Positions 17,155-26,761 of a DNA stretch of 64,000 nucleotides are shown here, piece by piece. The notes under the pieces were generated by a model, which was not told the DNA's origin, ran no database searches, and saw only the letters and a list, made by a program, of their open reading frames with translations. Position 1 is the stretch's first letter. Each line of letters opens with the position of its first letter. The translations under genes were made by a program, and so were the position numbers. Location of the stretch: assembly GCA_945860375.1 (NCBI GenBank), contig CAMAQR010000007.1, forward strand, positions 1-64,000. The letters run 5' to 3'. This DNA comes from Pseudorhodobacter antarcticus (GTDB lineage Bacteria; Pseudomonadota; Alphaproteobacteria; Rhodobacterales; Rhodobacteraceae).

Positions 17155-18018
17155 ATGATCCCTCTGGACAGTGACCTGATGCGCGCCTTTCTGGCGGTGG
17201 CCGATACCGGGTCGGTGACGGCGGCGGGGGACCGCATCGGGCGCACGCAATCGGCGGTGTCGATGCAAATAAGGCGGCTGGAAGAAAGCCTTGGCCAGCC
17301 GTTGTTTTTGCGCCAGCCGCGCGGCGTGGCGCTGACGCCCCGGGGGGTGCAACTGCTGCCCTACGCCCGGCGCGTGACGTCGCTTTTGGACGAGGCGGCG
17401 ACAGCGCTGCGGGAAAAGCCGCTGATCGGCCCGGTGCGGATCGGCATCCCGGATGAATATGCCGAAACCATCCTGCCGCGCGCGCTGGCCGCGTTTTCGG
17501 AACGCCATCCGGGGGCCGAAGTGACGGTGCGCTGCGATTTCACCGCCCCGCAACAGGCGGCGCTGGACGAGGATCATCTTGATCTGGCTGTGATTTATGA
17601 CAGCAGCCATACCTCGGGCGACGAGGTGTTGTGTATTGATCCGACGGTTTGGGTGACCTCGATCACCCATGCGCAGCACCTGCAAAACCCGGTGCCGGTG
17701 GGGGTTTATCTGCGCTCGGACTGGTGCCGCGACTTTGCCCTGCGCAGTCTGGACCTGCAAAGCATCCCGTGGCGGGCGGCGTTTGAATGCGACACCTCGG
17801 GCAGCTTGCGCATTGCGGTGCGGGCTGGGCTGGCGATCTGCCCGCTGTCGCGCAGCACCATCCCGGCGGGGTGTCGCGAGTTGACGGCCGCCGACGGTTT
17901 TCCCATCGTCGACCGCGCCCGCGTGGTGCTGAAACGCAATCCGCGCGGGACGTCCGAGGCCATCGAGGGGCTGGCCGCCATGGTGCGGGAGGCGTTCCGC
18001 CCCTTGGCAATTGCCTGA
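17155..18018 (+). CDS. LysR-family transcriptional regulator
   Basis: 287 residues from ATG 17155 (MIPLDSDLMRAFLAVADTGS); an ATG at 17122 would add 11 residues. The winged HTH spans about residues 5-62 (SVTAAGDRIGRTQSAVSMQI, RRLEESLGQPLF). The remaining part is the periplasmic-binding-like effector domain (GPVRIGIPDEYAETILPRAL...). The effector is unknown. It faces the divergent DUF1127 gene and overlaps the ogt start by one base (TGATG), so it may be co-transcribed with ogt. Confidence 0.92.
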   Translation: MIPLDSDLMRAFLAVADTGSVTAAGDRIGRTQSAVSMQIRRLEESLGQPLFLRQPRGVALTPRGVQLLPYARRVTSLLDEAATALREKPLIGPVRIGIPDEYAETILPRALAAFSERHPGAEVTVRCDFTAPQQAALDEDHLDLAVIYDSSHTSGDEVLCIDPTVWVTSITHAQHLQNPVPVGVYLRSDWCRDFALRSLDLQSIPWRAAFECDTSGSLRIAVRAGLAICPLSRSTIPAGCRELTAADGFPIVDRARVVLKRNPRGTSEAIEGLAAMVREAFRPLAIA

Positions 18019-18464
18019 TGCGGGCGGGGATGCACAGCCCGCTGGGGCCGATCAGCATTACCGAGCAGGCGGGCGTCATCACCGCCCTGCATTGGCAACC
18101 CGCGCCTGCGCCGCAAACGCCGCTGCTGGCCGAGGCCATCGCCCAATTGACCGCCTATTTTGACCGCCGCCTGACCCGGTTTGATCTGCCGCTGGACTAT
18201 GGCACCGGCTTTGCCGAACAGGTCCGCCGGGCGATGGCGGCGATTCCCTATGGATTGACGCGCAGTTACGGCGACCTGTCGCGGCAGATCGGGGCCCCGG
18301 CGCAGGCCATCGGACAGGCCTGCGGGGCCAATCCGATCCCCGTGCTGATCCCGTGTCATCGCATTCTGGCGGCCAACGGCTTGGGTGGATTTTCGGCCAA
18401 GGGCGGGGTGGAGACCAAGGTTTACCTGTTGAAACTCGAAGGTGCTGCGTCGCTGCTGCTTTGA
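18018..18464 (+). CDS. ogt: Methylated-DNA--protein-cysteine methyltransferase
   Basis: 148 residues from ATG 18018; a second ATG at 18030 is possible. The active-site box is IPCHRIL, followed by GGFSAKGGVETK. IPYGLTRSYGDL and GQACGANPIPV belong to the DNA-binding wing of the family. The enzyme transfers the methyl group from O6-methylguanine to its own Cys, a one-time repair reaction. The start overlaps the stop of the LysR gene. Confidence 0.93.
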   Translation: MRAGMHSPLGPISITEQAGVITALHWQPAPAPQTPLLAEAIAQLTAYFDRRLTRFDLPLDYGTGFAEQVRRAMAAIPYGLTRSYGDLSRQIGAPAQAIGQACGANPIPVLIPCHRILAANGLGGFSAKGGVETKVYLLKLEGAASLLL

Positions 18465-18522
18465 TGGCCTTGCGGGGCAAGCTGGCGTTCTGTAACAGTT
18501 TTGTAAAACAATAGGGCGCCAT

Positions 18523-19359
18523 ATGAGCTTTGCCATCCTGCTGGCCGTCCTTGGATCGGCCTTTCTGCACGCGCTGTGGAACGCCCTGATCAAGACCGGA
18601 GCCTCGCGACTGGGGGCGATGGTGGTCTTGTCCATCGGCGAAATACCCATCGGTCTGGCCGTGGCGGCGACCCGGCCGATCCCCGCGCCCGAGGTGTGGA
18701 AATGGGTGCTGATGGCGGGCTGCGCGCATTTCTTTTACAAGTTTTTTCTGACCTATGCCTATGATCGCGGCGACCTTTCCCGGGTCTATCCGATCGCGCG
18801 CGGCGCGGCCCCCCTGATCGTGGCGGTGGCCGGGCTGGCCTTGTTGCCCGACCGCCTGACCCTGCAGGAATTGGCGGGGATCGCGGTGTTGGGTTGTGGT
18901 ATCTTGTTGATGGCACAGGGGATTTTTGCCAATGGCGAGAACCGCCGCATGCTGCCCTTCGCTTTGGGATCGGCCTGTGCCACCGCAACCTATACCCTGT
19001 TGGACGGCACCGGCGCGCGGGTGTCGGGCGACGCGATCGCCTATGTGGCTTGGGTTTTTGTGGCCGATGGGCTGTTGTTCACCACGGGCATGCTGGCGTT
19101 CAAAGGGTTGGCGGTGCTGCCGCGCGACCGCAAGGCGTGGGGCACCGGCATGATCGCCGCAGCGGCGTCTTACGGGGCCTATGCGGTGTCCGTCTGGGCG
19201 ATGACACGCGCCCCGATTGCCGTGGTGGCGGCGGTGCGCGAAACCTCGATCCTGTTTGCGGTGCTGATCGGCTGGCTGGTGTTTGACGAGGCGATGACCC
19301 GCGGCAAAGCGCTGGCGGCCTGTGTGATTGTGGGCGGCGTGATCCTGACGCGGCTTTAG
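18523..19359 (+). CDS. EamA/DMT-family transporter
   Basis: 278 residues, hydrophobic throughout with about ten membrane helices in two EamA-like halves. The first half ends near GIFANGENRRMLPFAL and the second begins with a GSACATATYTLLDG segment. GMIAAAASYGAYAVSVWAMT and LIGWLVFDEAM are typical of the drug/metabolite transporter superfamily. It exports or imports small metabolites; the substrate is unknown. It is convergent with pcs. Confidence 0.88.
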   Translation: MSFAILLAVLGSAFLHALWNALIKTGASRLGAMVVLSIGEIPIGLAVAATRPIPAPEVWKWVLMAGCAHFFYKFFLTYAYDRGDLSRVYPIARGAAPLIVAVAGLALLPDRLTLQELAGIAVLGCGILLMAQGIFANGENRRMLPFALGSACATATYTLLDGTGARVSGDAIAYVAWVFVADGLLFTTGMLAFKGLAVLPRDRKAWGTGMIAAAASYGAYAVSVWAMTRAPIAVVAAVRETSILFAVLIGWLVFDEAMTRGKALAACVIVGGVILTRL

Positions 19360-19422
19360 CGCGACAATTTGACTAAAATTTCGTTCATCTTGGCAAAAAT
19401 ATCCCACGGGGGCAGCGCAGCG

Positions 19423-19441
19423 CGGGGGTGTGAAACCCCCG
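19423..19441. terminator. Hairpin between convergent EamA and pcs genes
   Basis: A 7-bp perfect stem CGGGGGT/ACCCCCG with a 5-base loop lies just outside the pcs stop. Without a T run on either side, terminator function is tentative. The neighbouring A/T segment AAAAATATCCCACGGGGG matches an intergenic motif also present near 31049. Confidence 0.35.
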
Positions 19442-19453
19442 TCCGCCGCCTGC

Positions 19454-20152
19454 CTACTGCGCCGACCGGTCCGGTATGATCTGCTGCGCAATCCCCGCGA
19501 ACGACAGGTACAGCGATGAAATCACCAGCCCCCAATGCGCCAGCGACCCTTCGGCAAAGTTCACCCAAGCCGCCCATCCGGCAAAGATCAGCCAAGCCAG
19601 TGACATCGGCAGCGTCACCCACCGCCAGCGTTTGGTGCGGGTGGGGTGGACGAATTTCAGGTTGAGGAACATGGCGATGCTCAGCAAGATCACGGTCACC
19701 AAGATCACCCATTGACCGGGGGCCACCGCGAACAGCACCAGCACCACCATATTCCAGCAGGCCGGAAAGCCGGAAAAGGATTTGTCCTTGGTTTTCATGC
19801 GGGTATCGGCGAAATAGACCACCGATCCATAGACGATCGCGATGATCGCCAGCCAACCGGTCCAACCGTCGAGCATGCCCGATTTGAACAAGGCATAGGC
19901 GGGGATGAAGACATAGGTCAGGTAATCGACGATCAGATCCATCAGCACGCCGTCATAGGTCGGCCAATTCGACGCCGTATCGTAACGCCGCGCCAAAGGG
20001 CCGTCGATACCGTCGACAAACAGCGCCACCACCAGCCACAGGAACATGGTCTGCCAATCGCCCTCTACCGCCGCCAGCATGGCAAACATCGACAACACAG
20101 CGCCAGAAGCGGTGAGCAGGTGAACAGACAGGGCTTTGAGACGAATATCCAT
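19454..20152 (-). CDS. pcs: Phosphatidylcholine synthase
   Basis: 232 residues with about eight membrane helices. The CDP-alcohol phosphotransferase signature is seen as DGIDGPLARRYDTASNWPTY followed by DGVLMDLIVD, holding the metal-binding Asp residues. Pcs enzymes join CDP-diacylglycerol with choline directly, a route found in alphaproteobacteria and some other symbionts and pathogens. FSGFPACWNM and VHPTRTKRWRW are conserved Pcs features. It is transcribed leftward; xerC starts upstream on the same strand after a 65-base gap. Confidence 0.93.
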   Translation of the reverse strand: MDIRLKALSVHLLTASGAVLSMFAMLAAVEGDWQTMFLWLVVALFVDGIDGPLARRYDTASNWPTYDGVLMDLIVDYLTYVFIPAYALFKSGMLDGWTGWLAIIAIVYGSVVYFADTRMKTKDKSFSGFPACWNMVVLVLFAVAPGQWVILVTVILLSIAMFLNLKFVHPTRTKRWRWVTLPMSLAWLIFAGWAAWVNFAEGSLAHWGLVISSLYLSFAGIAQQIIPDRSAQ

Positions 20153-20217
20153 AACTTGGTGTCGCGCAAATGCGCCGAATTTGCAATGCCCGTGGCGGTG
20201 CGCCTTGCCAGAAGGCG

Positions 20218-21144
20218 TCAGGCGCGGGGATGGGCCTTGTCGTAAACCTCCATCAGGCGGGCGGCATCCACCGCAGTGTAGGCCTGAGTGGTGGACAAAG
20301 AGGCATGGCCGAGCAGTTCCTGAATGGAGCGCAGATCGCCGCCCGCCGACAGCAAATGCGTGGCAAAGCTGTGGCGCAGGGCGTGGGGGGTGGCCGAGGA
20401 CGGCAGGCCCAGTTGCATCCGGGTTTTCTCCATCACCAGCGCGATCAGGCGCGGGTTCAGTGCCCCACCGCGCGCGCCGCGAAACAGCGGGTCCGTGCGC
20501 GCCAGATCATAGGGACACAGGGCGGCATAGCGGGCCACGGCGGCCTGCGTGACTGGCAGCACCGGCACAATGCGCTCTTTGCCACCTTTGCCGATGATGC
20601 GCAGCACCTCGGGCAAGGGATGGGCGGCACCTGTCAGCCCCAGCGCCTCGGATATCCGCAAGCCGCAACCGTAAAGCAAGGTCACCACGGCGATGTCGCG
20701 GGCGGCGATCCAGTCGTCGCGCGCCTGTTCGCCCACGCCGTCGATCATGTCGCGCGCGCCGTCCACCGTCAAAGGGCGCGGCAGTTTGCGGCGGTATTTC
20801 GGGCCGCGCGCCGACAGAACGGTTGTGGCATCCACGCTTTCGCGGTCGGCCACCCAAGCCACGAAGTTTTTGACCGCCGACAGGCTGCGCGCCATGCTGC
20901 GGGCCGACACGCCGCGCCCGCGTTCATGGGCCATCCAGGCGCGCAGATCGGGTTGCGCCAGACTGGCCACTGCGCGCAACCCTTCGCCGCCGCCATTGTG
21001 AACGGCCAGAAAGGCCAAAAACCCTGTGATGTCGCGGGCGTAAGCGGTGATGGTGTTTGCGGCCACCCCGTCCAGCGCGCGCAACTGGTCCAGCCAGCGC
21101 GCCAGCGCATCGCGTTGCGCGGGCGGGATGGCAAGCGTGGTCAC
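20218..21144 (-). CDS. xerC: Tyrosine recombinase XerC
   Basis: 308 residues. The N-terminal SAM-like core-binding domain is followed by the catalytic domain, with Arg in GCGLRISEALGL, HALRHSFATHLL, GHASLSTTQAY supplying the Tyr, and a C-terminal AHPRA. XerC with XerD resolves chromosome dimers at dif. Its start overlaps the stop of the upstream DUF484 gene by 4 bases; this DUF484-xerC pairing is seen in many proteobacteria and supports XerC over an island integrase. Confidence 0.92.
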   Translation of the reverse strand: MTTLAIPPAQRDALARWLDQLRALDGVAANTITAYARDITGFLAFLAVHNGGGEGLRAVASLAQPDLRAWMAHERGRGVSARSMARSLSAVKNFVAWVADRESVDATTVLSARGPKYRRKLPRPLTVDGARDMIDGVGEQARDDWIAARDIAVVTLLYGCGLRISEALGLTGAAHPLPEVLRIIGKGGKERIVPVLPVTQAAVARYAALCPYDLARTDPLFRGARGGALNPRLIALVMEKTRMQLGLPSSATPHALRHSFATHLLSAGGDLRSIQELLGHASLSTTQAYTAVDAARLMEVYDKAHPRA

Positions 21145-21833
21145 GACAGCCAGCGCCGCATCGTGCGTTCAAACACGCCCGCGAAGAAGGTCAGCAAATC
21201 GGTGCCATGCGTCGGTTTGAACTGATGCGGGTCTTCGGCCCCCAGCACCAGCATGCCGGGCAGACGGCCCTTGCCGAAATCAAGCTTCATCAGCGCTTCG
21301 GACCGCACCCAACCGGCACGCTCGCCGTAAATCGCATCCGACTCTGGCAGCACCTGGCGCAGCACCACCGGGCGCAGCGAGATATTGCGCCCGCCGGTGA
21401 TGTAGTCGCCGACAAAACCGGGCCGGGCCACATACAAAACATCGCCCAGTTTGCGCAAGGAAGGGTCTTCGGAATCCTGCACTGATTCCAGAACCAGCCG
21501 CACACAATCCACCCGCAGGGTTTCGGCCACCGAGCTTGCCAGGGTTTTCAGAAAATCCTCGAAGCTCAGCGGATCCAACAGTTGCAGGATGGCGCGGTGC
21601 ACCTGATTGGTGCCGGCCAGGTTTTCATAGGCCGCAGCGATGACGGTGCGATGGGTGTCTTCCAGCCGGTCAAGCCGGCCTTCCAGACGCTCCATCGCGA
21701 TGCCGCGCAGATCGACGATATTGGACCCCATAAGACGCTCATTCGCGCCGATCAGGGCGTTCATGACATCGCGGTCCTCCAATATCACCTCGGGTTCCGC
21801 AAGGATGCGGTCGCGCAGGTCTTGGTCGATCAT
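21141..21833 (-). CDS. DUF484 family protein
   Basis: 230 residues. It begins with a helical ILAEPEVILEDRDVM segment and has a GAF-like domain (LLDPLSFEDFLKTLASSVAE... GKGRLPGMLVLGAEDPHQF, then THGTDLLTFFAGVFERTMRR). DUF484 proteins are encoded next to xerC in many genomes, but their molecular role is unclear. It overlaps xerC by 4 bases. Confidence 0.9.
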   Translation of the reverse strand: MIDQDLRDRILAEPEVILEDRDVMNALIGANERLMGSNIVDLRGIAMERLEGRLDRLEDTHRTVIAAAYENLAGTNQVHRAILQLLDPLSFEDFLKTLASSVAETLRVDCVRLVLESVQDSEDPSLRKLGDVLYVARPGFVGDYITGGRNISLRPVVLRQVLPESDAIYGERAGWVRSEALMKLDFGKGRLPGMLVLGAEDPHQFKPTHGTDLLTFFAGVFERTMRRWLS

Positions 21834-21869
21834 GCTTTGGCCCCCGCCATTTTCACCAAGCTTAACAGA

Positions 21870-22523
21870 TTACAGAATCTTCTGCCCGGTTTTCGCCCAG
21901 TCCTTCATGAACTGTGCAAGGCCTGCGTCGGTCAGCGGATGGTTGATCATCGCCTTGAACACCGACGGCGGGGCGGTGATGACATCGGCACCGATCAGCG
22001 CGCATTGGGTGGCGTGGTTGACGGTGCGGATCGAAGCCGCAAGGATCTGGGTTTCAAAGCCGTAGTTGTCATAGATCTGGCGGATGTCGGAGATCAGCTC
22101 CATCCCGTCCATGTTGATGTCGTCCAGACGGCCGACGAAGGGGCTGATAAAGGTGGCACCCGCCTTGGCGGCCAGCAGGGCCTGATTGGCGCTGAAACAC
22201 AGGGTCACGTTGACCATTTTACCTTCGTCGGTCAGGACTTTGCAGGTTTTCAGCCCGTCCCATGTCAACGGCACCTTGACGGTGATATTCGGCGCAATCT
22301 CGGCCAGTTTGCGGCCTTCGGCGATCATCTCATCGGCGGTCAGGGCGACGACTTCGGCCGATACCGGGCCTGAGACGATCGAACAGATTTCGCGCGTGAC
22401 TTCCAGAATGTCGCGGCCCGATTTCAGGATCAGCGATGGGTTGGTGGTCACACCGTCCACCATGCCCAGATCGTTCAGTTCCTTGATGGCGGCGACATCG
22501 GCGGTATCGACGAAGAATTTCAT
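21870..22523 (-). CDS. fsa: Transaldolase, FSA/TalC type
   Basis: 217 residues, the length of the short fructose-6-phosphate-aldolase/transaldolase group. It starts [20 protein letters not shown] and includes [20 protein letters not shown] carries the Schiff-base Lys, and the later [26 protein letters not shown] and ILAASIR segments are in the family order. It moves a dihydroxyacetone unit between sugar phosphates in the cytoplasm. Divergent from priA by 78 bases. Confidence 0.93.
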   Translation of the reverse strand: MKFFVDTADVAAIKELNDLGMVDGVTTNPSLILKSGRDILEVTREICSIVSGPVSAEVVALTADEMIAEGRKLAEIAPNITVKVPLTWDGLKTCKVLTDEGKMVNVTLCFSANQALLAAKAGATFISPFVGRLDDINMDGMELISDIRQIYDNYGFETQILAASIRTVNHATQCALIGADVITAPPSVFKAMINHPLTDAGLAQFMKDWAKTGQKIL

Positions 22524-22601
22524 GGGGCTATCCTTGGCATGGGTTGCGACTGCTTGGGCGGGGGTTTACCCCAAAAGGGCGTAAAAAGGAAAGGGCGAAG
22601 G

Positions 22602-24791
22602 GTGGTGGACCGGGTCTATGAGGCGGGCGCGTTGGTGGCCGTGCTGACAACCGAGCCTTTGGGCCGGGTTCTGGACTACAAAGCGCCCGAGGGTGGCTGT
22701 GGGGATGGCGATTTCGTCGAGGTGCCTTTGGGGCCGCGCAAGGTGATCGGCGTGGTCTGGGGCAAGGGCGAGGGCAAGTTTGATCCGGCGCGGATCAGGC
22801 CCGTGACCCGCGTGCTGGACGCAGCGCCAATGCGGTTGGAATTGCGCACCTTCCTGACCCGCGCCGCCAAATACACCCTGACGCCGATGGCCGCGATGTT
22901 GCGCCTTGCCACCCGCGCGCCGGGGTTGGGCGATCCGCCGTCGATGCGCAAAACGCTGCGGCTTTCCAATACGATCCCCAACCAGATGACCGACGCGCGC
23001 TTTCGGGTCGTCGAGGCGCTGCGGCGGTTTGGCGGCGCGCCGGTGACCTTGGGCGAGTTGGCGGAAGAGGCGGCTTGTGGCCCGTCGGTGATCAAAGGGC
23101 TGGTCAAGCTGGGCGTGGTGTTGGAGGAAGACGCGCCGCGCGATCTGCCCTATCCGGCGTTGGACCCCAAGGGCGCTGCGCATCTGATGGGCGATCAGGT
23201 GGCGGCGGGGGATGCTTTGGTCGCATCGGTGGCGCAGGGCGGCTATTCCTGCACACTGCTGAAAGGCGTCACCGGGTCGGGCAAGACTGAGGTGTATCTT
23301 GAGGCGGTGGCGGAATGTCTGCGGATGGGGCGACAGGCCTTGGTGCTGTTGCCGGAAATTTCACTGACGGCGGATTTTCTGGCCCGCGTACAGGGGCGGT
23401 TTGGCGCGCGGCCTGCCGAATGGCATTCCGGTGTGACCATGACCGAACGGCGGCGGCTGTGGCGGATGGTGGGGCAGGGGAATGCGTCCTTTGTCGTCGG
23501 TGCGCGGTCGGCCTTGTTCCTGCCGTTCCGCGATCTGGGGCTGATCGTGGTCGACGAAGAGCACGACACATCCTACAAGCAGGAAGAGGGTGTCTATTAC
23601 AACGCCCGCGACATGGCGGTCTTGCGCGCGGCCATTGTCGGTGCGCCGATCGTTCTGGCATCGGCCACGCCCTGTCTGGAAACCTGGGCGAATGTCGAGG
23701 CGGGGAAATATGGCCGTCTGGATCTTGGCGCGCGCTACGGCGCGGCAGAGTTGCCCGATATGCAAGCGATTGATATGCGGGCGGAAAAGCTGGCCGCCAA
23801 TGCGTGGATTTCGCCCAAACTGGCGGCGGAAGTGCGGGTGCGGATTGAACGCGGCGAACAGTCGCTGTTGTTCCTGAACCGTCGCGGCTTTGCGCCGATC
23901 ACGTTGTGCCGGGCTTGCGGGCATCAGGTTGGCTGCGATGATTGCGATGCGCGGATGGTCGAGCATCGGTTCCTGAAACAGTTGGTTTGCCACCAGTGCG
24001 GGGCGACCAAGCCGGTGCCGGTGGCATGTCCGGCCTGCAAGGTTGAGGGCAAGATGGCTCCGGTTGGTCCCGGCGTGGAGCGGCTGGCCGAAGAGGTGGT
24101 GGCGCTGTTTCCGCAGGCGCGGGTGGCGGTGCTGTCGTCGGATCTGTTCGGCTCGGCCCGCGCGCTGAAAGAGCAGATTGTGGCGATTGCCGAAGGCGCG
24201 GCCGATATCATCATTGGCACGCAGATCGTGGCCAAGGGGCACAACTTTCCGCTGCTGACGCTGGTGGGGGTGATTGATGCCGACCTTGGTCTGCAAGGAT
24301 CTGACTTGCGCGCGGCGGAGCGCACTTTTCAACTGATGCGGCAGGTGGCGGGCCGGGCGGGGCGCGCGGACAAGCCGGGCACGGCGCTGTTGCAGACGTT
24401 TCAGCCCGAGCATCCGGTGATCCGGGCCATCCTTGGCGGCGATGAAGAAGCGTTCTGGCGGGCCGAGGCGACAGAGCGGCGGATGGCGGGGGTGCCACCT
24501 TACGGCCGTATGGCGGGGATCATCCTGAGCAGCCCGGATGTGGGCCAGGTGTTTGATTTCGGTGCGGAACTGGCGCGGCGGGATGATCCCTTGCGCCGCA
24601 TTGGCGCGCAGGTTTATGGGCCAGCGCCCGCCCCGGTGGCGCGGGTGCGCGGGCGGCATCGGGTGCGGCTGTTGGTGAAGGCCGACAAGACAGCGCCCCT
24701 ACAGGCGGCTTTGGCAGAATGGGTGGGGCAATTGAAGCTGCCAAACAACATGCGGCTGTCGATCGACATCGACCCGCAAAGCTTTTACTAA
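22602..24791 (+). CDS. priA: Primosomal protein N' (replication restart helicase)
   Basis: 729 residues from GTG 22602 (or 22605), with AAGGAAAGGG upstream. It reloads the replisome at stalled forks. The helicase core shows Walker A GVTGSGKTEVY, Walker B VVDEEHDTSYKQEEG, and GRAGRADKPGTALLQTF. Four Cys pairs for the zinc site are seen in LCRACG, VGCDDCD, VCHQCG and ACPACK. The N-terminal DNA-binding domain begins near ALVAVLTTEPLGRVLDYKAP. The 3' end overlaps the convergent DUF6958-like gene by 4 bases. Confidence 0.95.
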   Translation: MVDRVYEAGALVAVLTTEPLGRVLDYKAPEGGCGDGDFVEVPLGPRKVIGVVWGKGEGKFDPARIRPVTRVLDAAPMRLELRTFLTRAAKYTLTPMAAMLRLATRAPGLGDPPSMRKTLRLSNTIPNQMTDARFRVVEALRRFGGAPVTLGELAEEAACGPSVIKGLVKLGVVLEEDAPRDLPYPALDPKGAAHLMGDQVAAGDALVASVAQGGYSCTLLKGVTGSGKTEVYLEAVAECLRMGRQALVLLPEISLTADFLARVQGRFGARPAEWHSGVTMTERRRLWRMVGQGNASFVVGARSALFLPFRDLGLIVVDEEHDTSYKQEEGVYYNARDMAVLRAAIVGAPIVLASATPCLETWANVEAGKYGRLDLGARYGAAELPDMQAIDMRAEKLAANAWISPKLAAEVRVRIERGEQSLLFLNRRGFAPITLCRACGHQVGCDDCDARMVEHRFLKQLVCHQCGATKPVPVACPACKVEGKMAPVGPGVERLAEEVVALFPQARVAVLSSDLFGSARALKEQIVAIAEGAADIIIGTQIVAKGHNFPLLTLVGVIDADLGLQGSDLRAAERTFQLMRQVAGRAGRADKPGTALLQTFQPEHPVIRAILGGDEEAFWRAEATERRMAGVPPYGRMAGIILSSPDVGQVFDFGAELARRDDPLRRIGAQVYGPAPAPVARVRGRHRVRLLVKADKTAPLQAALAEWVGQLKLPNNMRLSIDIDPQSFY

Positions 24792-25084
24792 GGCGCGACC
24801 CGAAACAGCCGCACCGGGGCCTTGGCGCGGGCGATCACGCCTTTCGCCTCAAGGTCCAGTTGCACGCATTTCACCCACCACCCGGCTGTGTCGCCGCCGG
24901 GAAACAGCGCCTCGGGCAGATGGGGTTTCACCGCATCAATCACCTCCGCCACGGCCATGCCCGGCGCTTTGTCAGGCAACACCGCCAGCATCGCCCCCCG
25001 CATTGCCCGGTATTTCGCCGCATCGACGCGGTAGGTTTTCCCCGGCTGCCCGACATTTTGCACCTCGATCTTGTCGTCGCCCAT
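24788..25084 (-). CDS. DUF6958-like small protein
   Basis: 98 residues from ATG 25084 (MGDDKIEVQNVG); an in-frame ATG at 25096 is possible. Visible segments are VGQPGKTYRVDAAKYRAMR, ALFPGGDTAGWWVKCVQLDL and AKAPVRLFRVA. The last part looks like a winged-helix-type or AbrB-associated fold, but no function is recognised. The stop overlaps the priA stop on the other strand. Confidence 0.6.
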   Translation of the reverse strand: MGDDKIEVQNVGQPGKTYRVDAAKYRAMRGAMLAVLPDKAPGMAVAEVIDAVKPHLPEALFPGGDTAGWWVKCVQLDLEAKGVIARAKAPVRLFRVAP

Positions 25085-25157
25085 ATCAATCCCCAAACCG
25101 TGACTGGCAGCACCTTCCCTGCCGCCCTATATTAGAGGAAATTCAATGGAGGCCGTG

Positions 25158-25814
25158 ATGTTTTTCTCAAACGCCAAGAAAATGGAAATGGTCGCCCCGC
25201 AGAACGCTTTGCCGGGCCGCCCCGATCCTTTGCCCACCGCCGAGGTGCATTTCCTGTCCGGCCTGCCGCTGAAATCGGCTGTGCCTGCGGGGATGGATCA
25301 GGCGATGTTCGGGATGGGCTGTTTCTGGGGGGTGGAGCGGATTTTTTGGGCCACGCCGGGCGTCTGGCTGACGATGGTTGGCTATGCGGCGGGGTTCACG
25401 CCAAACCCGACCTACAAGGAAACCTGCACCCAGTTGACCGGCCATAACGAGGTGGTGCGGGTGACCTTTGACCCGTCGGTGATCTCTTATGACGCGCTGC
25501 TGCGGGTCTTTTGGGAGAACCATGATCCAACCACGGGGATGCGGCAGGGCAATGACATCGGGTCCACCTACCGCTCTGGCATCTATACTTATGACGAGCG
25601 CCAAGCGCAGGCGGCGGCAGACAGCAAGGCCCGCTATGGTGCTAACCTGCTCACGGCGGGATTTGGCGCAGTGACCACCGAAATCCTGCCCGCCCCGGTG
25701 TTTTATTATGCCGAGGATTACCACCAGCAGTATCTGGCCAAGAACCCCGACGGGTATTGCGGCGTGCGCGGCACTGGCGTCAGCTGCCCGATCGGGCTGG
25801 CCGTGGCGGGGTGA
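25158..25814 (+). CDS. msrA: Peptide methionine sulfoxide reductase A
   Basis: 218 residues from ATG 25158, chosen because GGAGG sits five bases upstream; an ATG at 25146 is in frame. The catalytic Cys lies in [60 protein letters not shown] and the later [15 protein letters not shown] follow the family order. It reduces the S epimer of methionine sulfoxide in proteins. It stands as a single gene. Confidence 0.95.
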   Translation: MFFSNAKKMEMVAPQNALPGRPDPLPTAEVHFLSGLPLKSAVPAGMDQAMFGMGCFWGVERIFWATPGVWLTMVGYAAGFTPNPTYKETCTQLTGHNEVVRVTFDPSVISYDALLRVFWENHDPTTGMRQGNDIGSTYRSGIYTYDERQAQAAADSKARYGANLLTAGFGAVTTEILPAPVFYYAEDYHQQYLAKNPDGYCGVRGTGVSCPIGLAVAG

Positions 25815-25873
25815 TCTTCGATCTTGCTTGCAGGCGGGGCATCCCTTAGGGCTGTCCCACCTTTGCTGGACGG

Positions 25874-26740
25874 ATGGGGCCTATGGCTGCTGATAAAATC
25901 GACACTCGGGCCGTTGGGCTGGACACGGCGCTGGCGCTGTCGCGCTGGCTGACGGGCAAAGAGCATTTGCACTACGGGCTGTGGACGGGCCTTGATATTG
26001 CGGCGGGCAATGTGGGTCGGGCGCAGGACGCCTACTCGGCGCGGCTGTTTGCCTTGCTGCCGGAGCGGGCCGGTTTGCGGATATTGGACATTGGCGGTGG
26101 CGCAGGCGAGACGGCGAAAAAGTTGATCGCCCTTGGCCATAGCGTCGAAATCGTGGTGCCTTCGGCCTATCTGGCGGATCGCTGCCGGGTGAACGCGCCG
26201 GAGGCCAAGATCCACGCCTGTTTCTTTGAGGATTTGCACAGCGACGGCGGCTTCGATCTGTGCCTGTTTTCGGAAAGTTTTCAATATATTCCCCTGCCCT
26301 TGTCGCTGCAAAAGGCGCGGGGCTTGCTGGCTCCGGGCGGGGAAATCCTGATCGGGGATTGCTTTCGGTCTGAAAGTTTTCGCGCTGATCCGACGTTTTA
26401 TACCGTGGGCGGTGGCCATGCGATTGGCCTGTTCCGCGAAACCCTTGCCGCCGAGCCGTTGACCATTTTGGCCGAAGTGGACATCACCAAAGCCGTCGCG
26501 CCTTCCATCGACCTGGAACAAGCGCTGTTCAACGTGCTGGGCGTCGGGCTGTCGGGGTTTGATCGTGAAATCAAGGCCAAACGCCCGTGGCGGCATTGGC
26601 TGTTGCACCGCGCCTTGCGTCTGCTCATGACGGACCGCAAACGTGCGCGCCTGTCGCAGCGGCTGTTTGAACGCACGCGGACCTCGGAAAGTTTCATTGC
26701 CAACAACCGTTACCTGCTGATCCGGCTTGCCCAAGCCTGA
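25874..26740 (+). CDS. SAM-dependent methyltransferase (unknown substrate)
   Basis: 288 residues from ATG 25874, or 285 from ATG 25883. The N-terminal LSRWLTGKEHLHYGLWTGLD resembles cyclopropane/ubiquinone-type methyltransferases. The SAM-binding loop is LDIGGGAGETAKKL near residue 74. LSLQKARGLLAPGGEILIGD is the class I post-strand-5 motif. The C-terminal 80 residues include a Lys/Arg-rich helix (RALRLLMTDRKRARLSQRLF) and do not match a known substrate domain that I can place. prmA begins 19 bases later. Confidence 0.78.
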   Translation: MGPMAADKIDTRAVGLDTALALSRWLTGKEHLHYGLWTGLDIAAGNVGRAQDAYSARLFALLPERAGLRILDIGGGAGETAKKLIALGHSVEIVVPSAYLADRCRVNAPEAKIHACFFEDLHSDGGFDLCLFSESFQYIPLPLSLQKARGLLAPGGEILIGDCFRSESFRADPTFYTVGGGHAIGLFRETLAAEPLTILAEVDITKAVAPSIDLEQALFNVLGVGLSGFDREIKAKRPWRHWLLHRALRLLMTDRKRARLSQRLFERTRTSESFIANNRYLLIRLAQA

Positions 26741-26761
26741 CGCCAACCGACCGGACACATG

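Noticed and set aside
20218..21144. XerC-like gene as a second island integrase
   Set aside because: It overlaps DUF484 in the usual chromosomal order and shows XerC motifs, with no tRNA or att site beside it.
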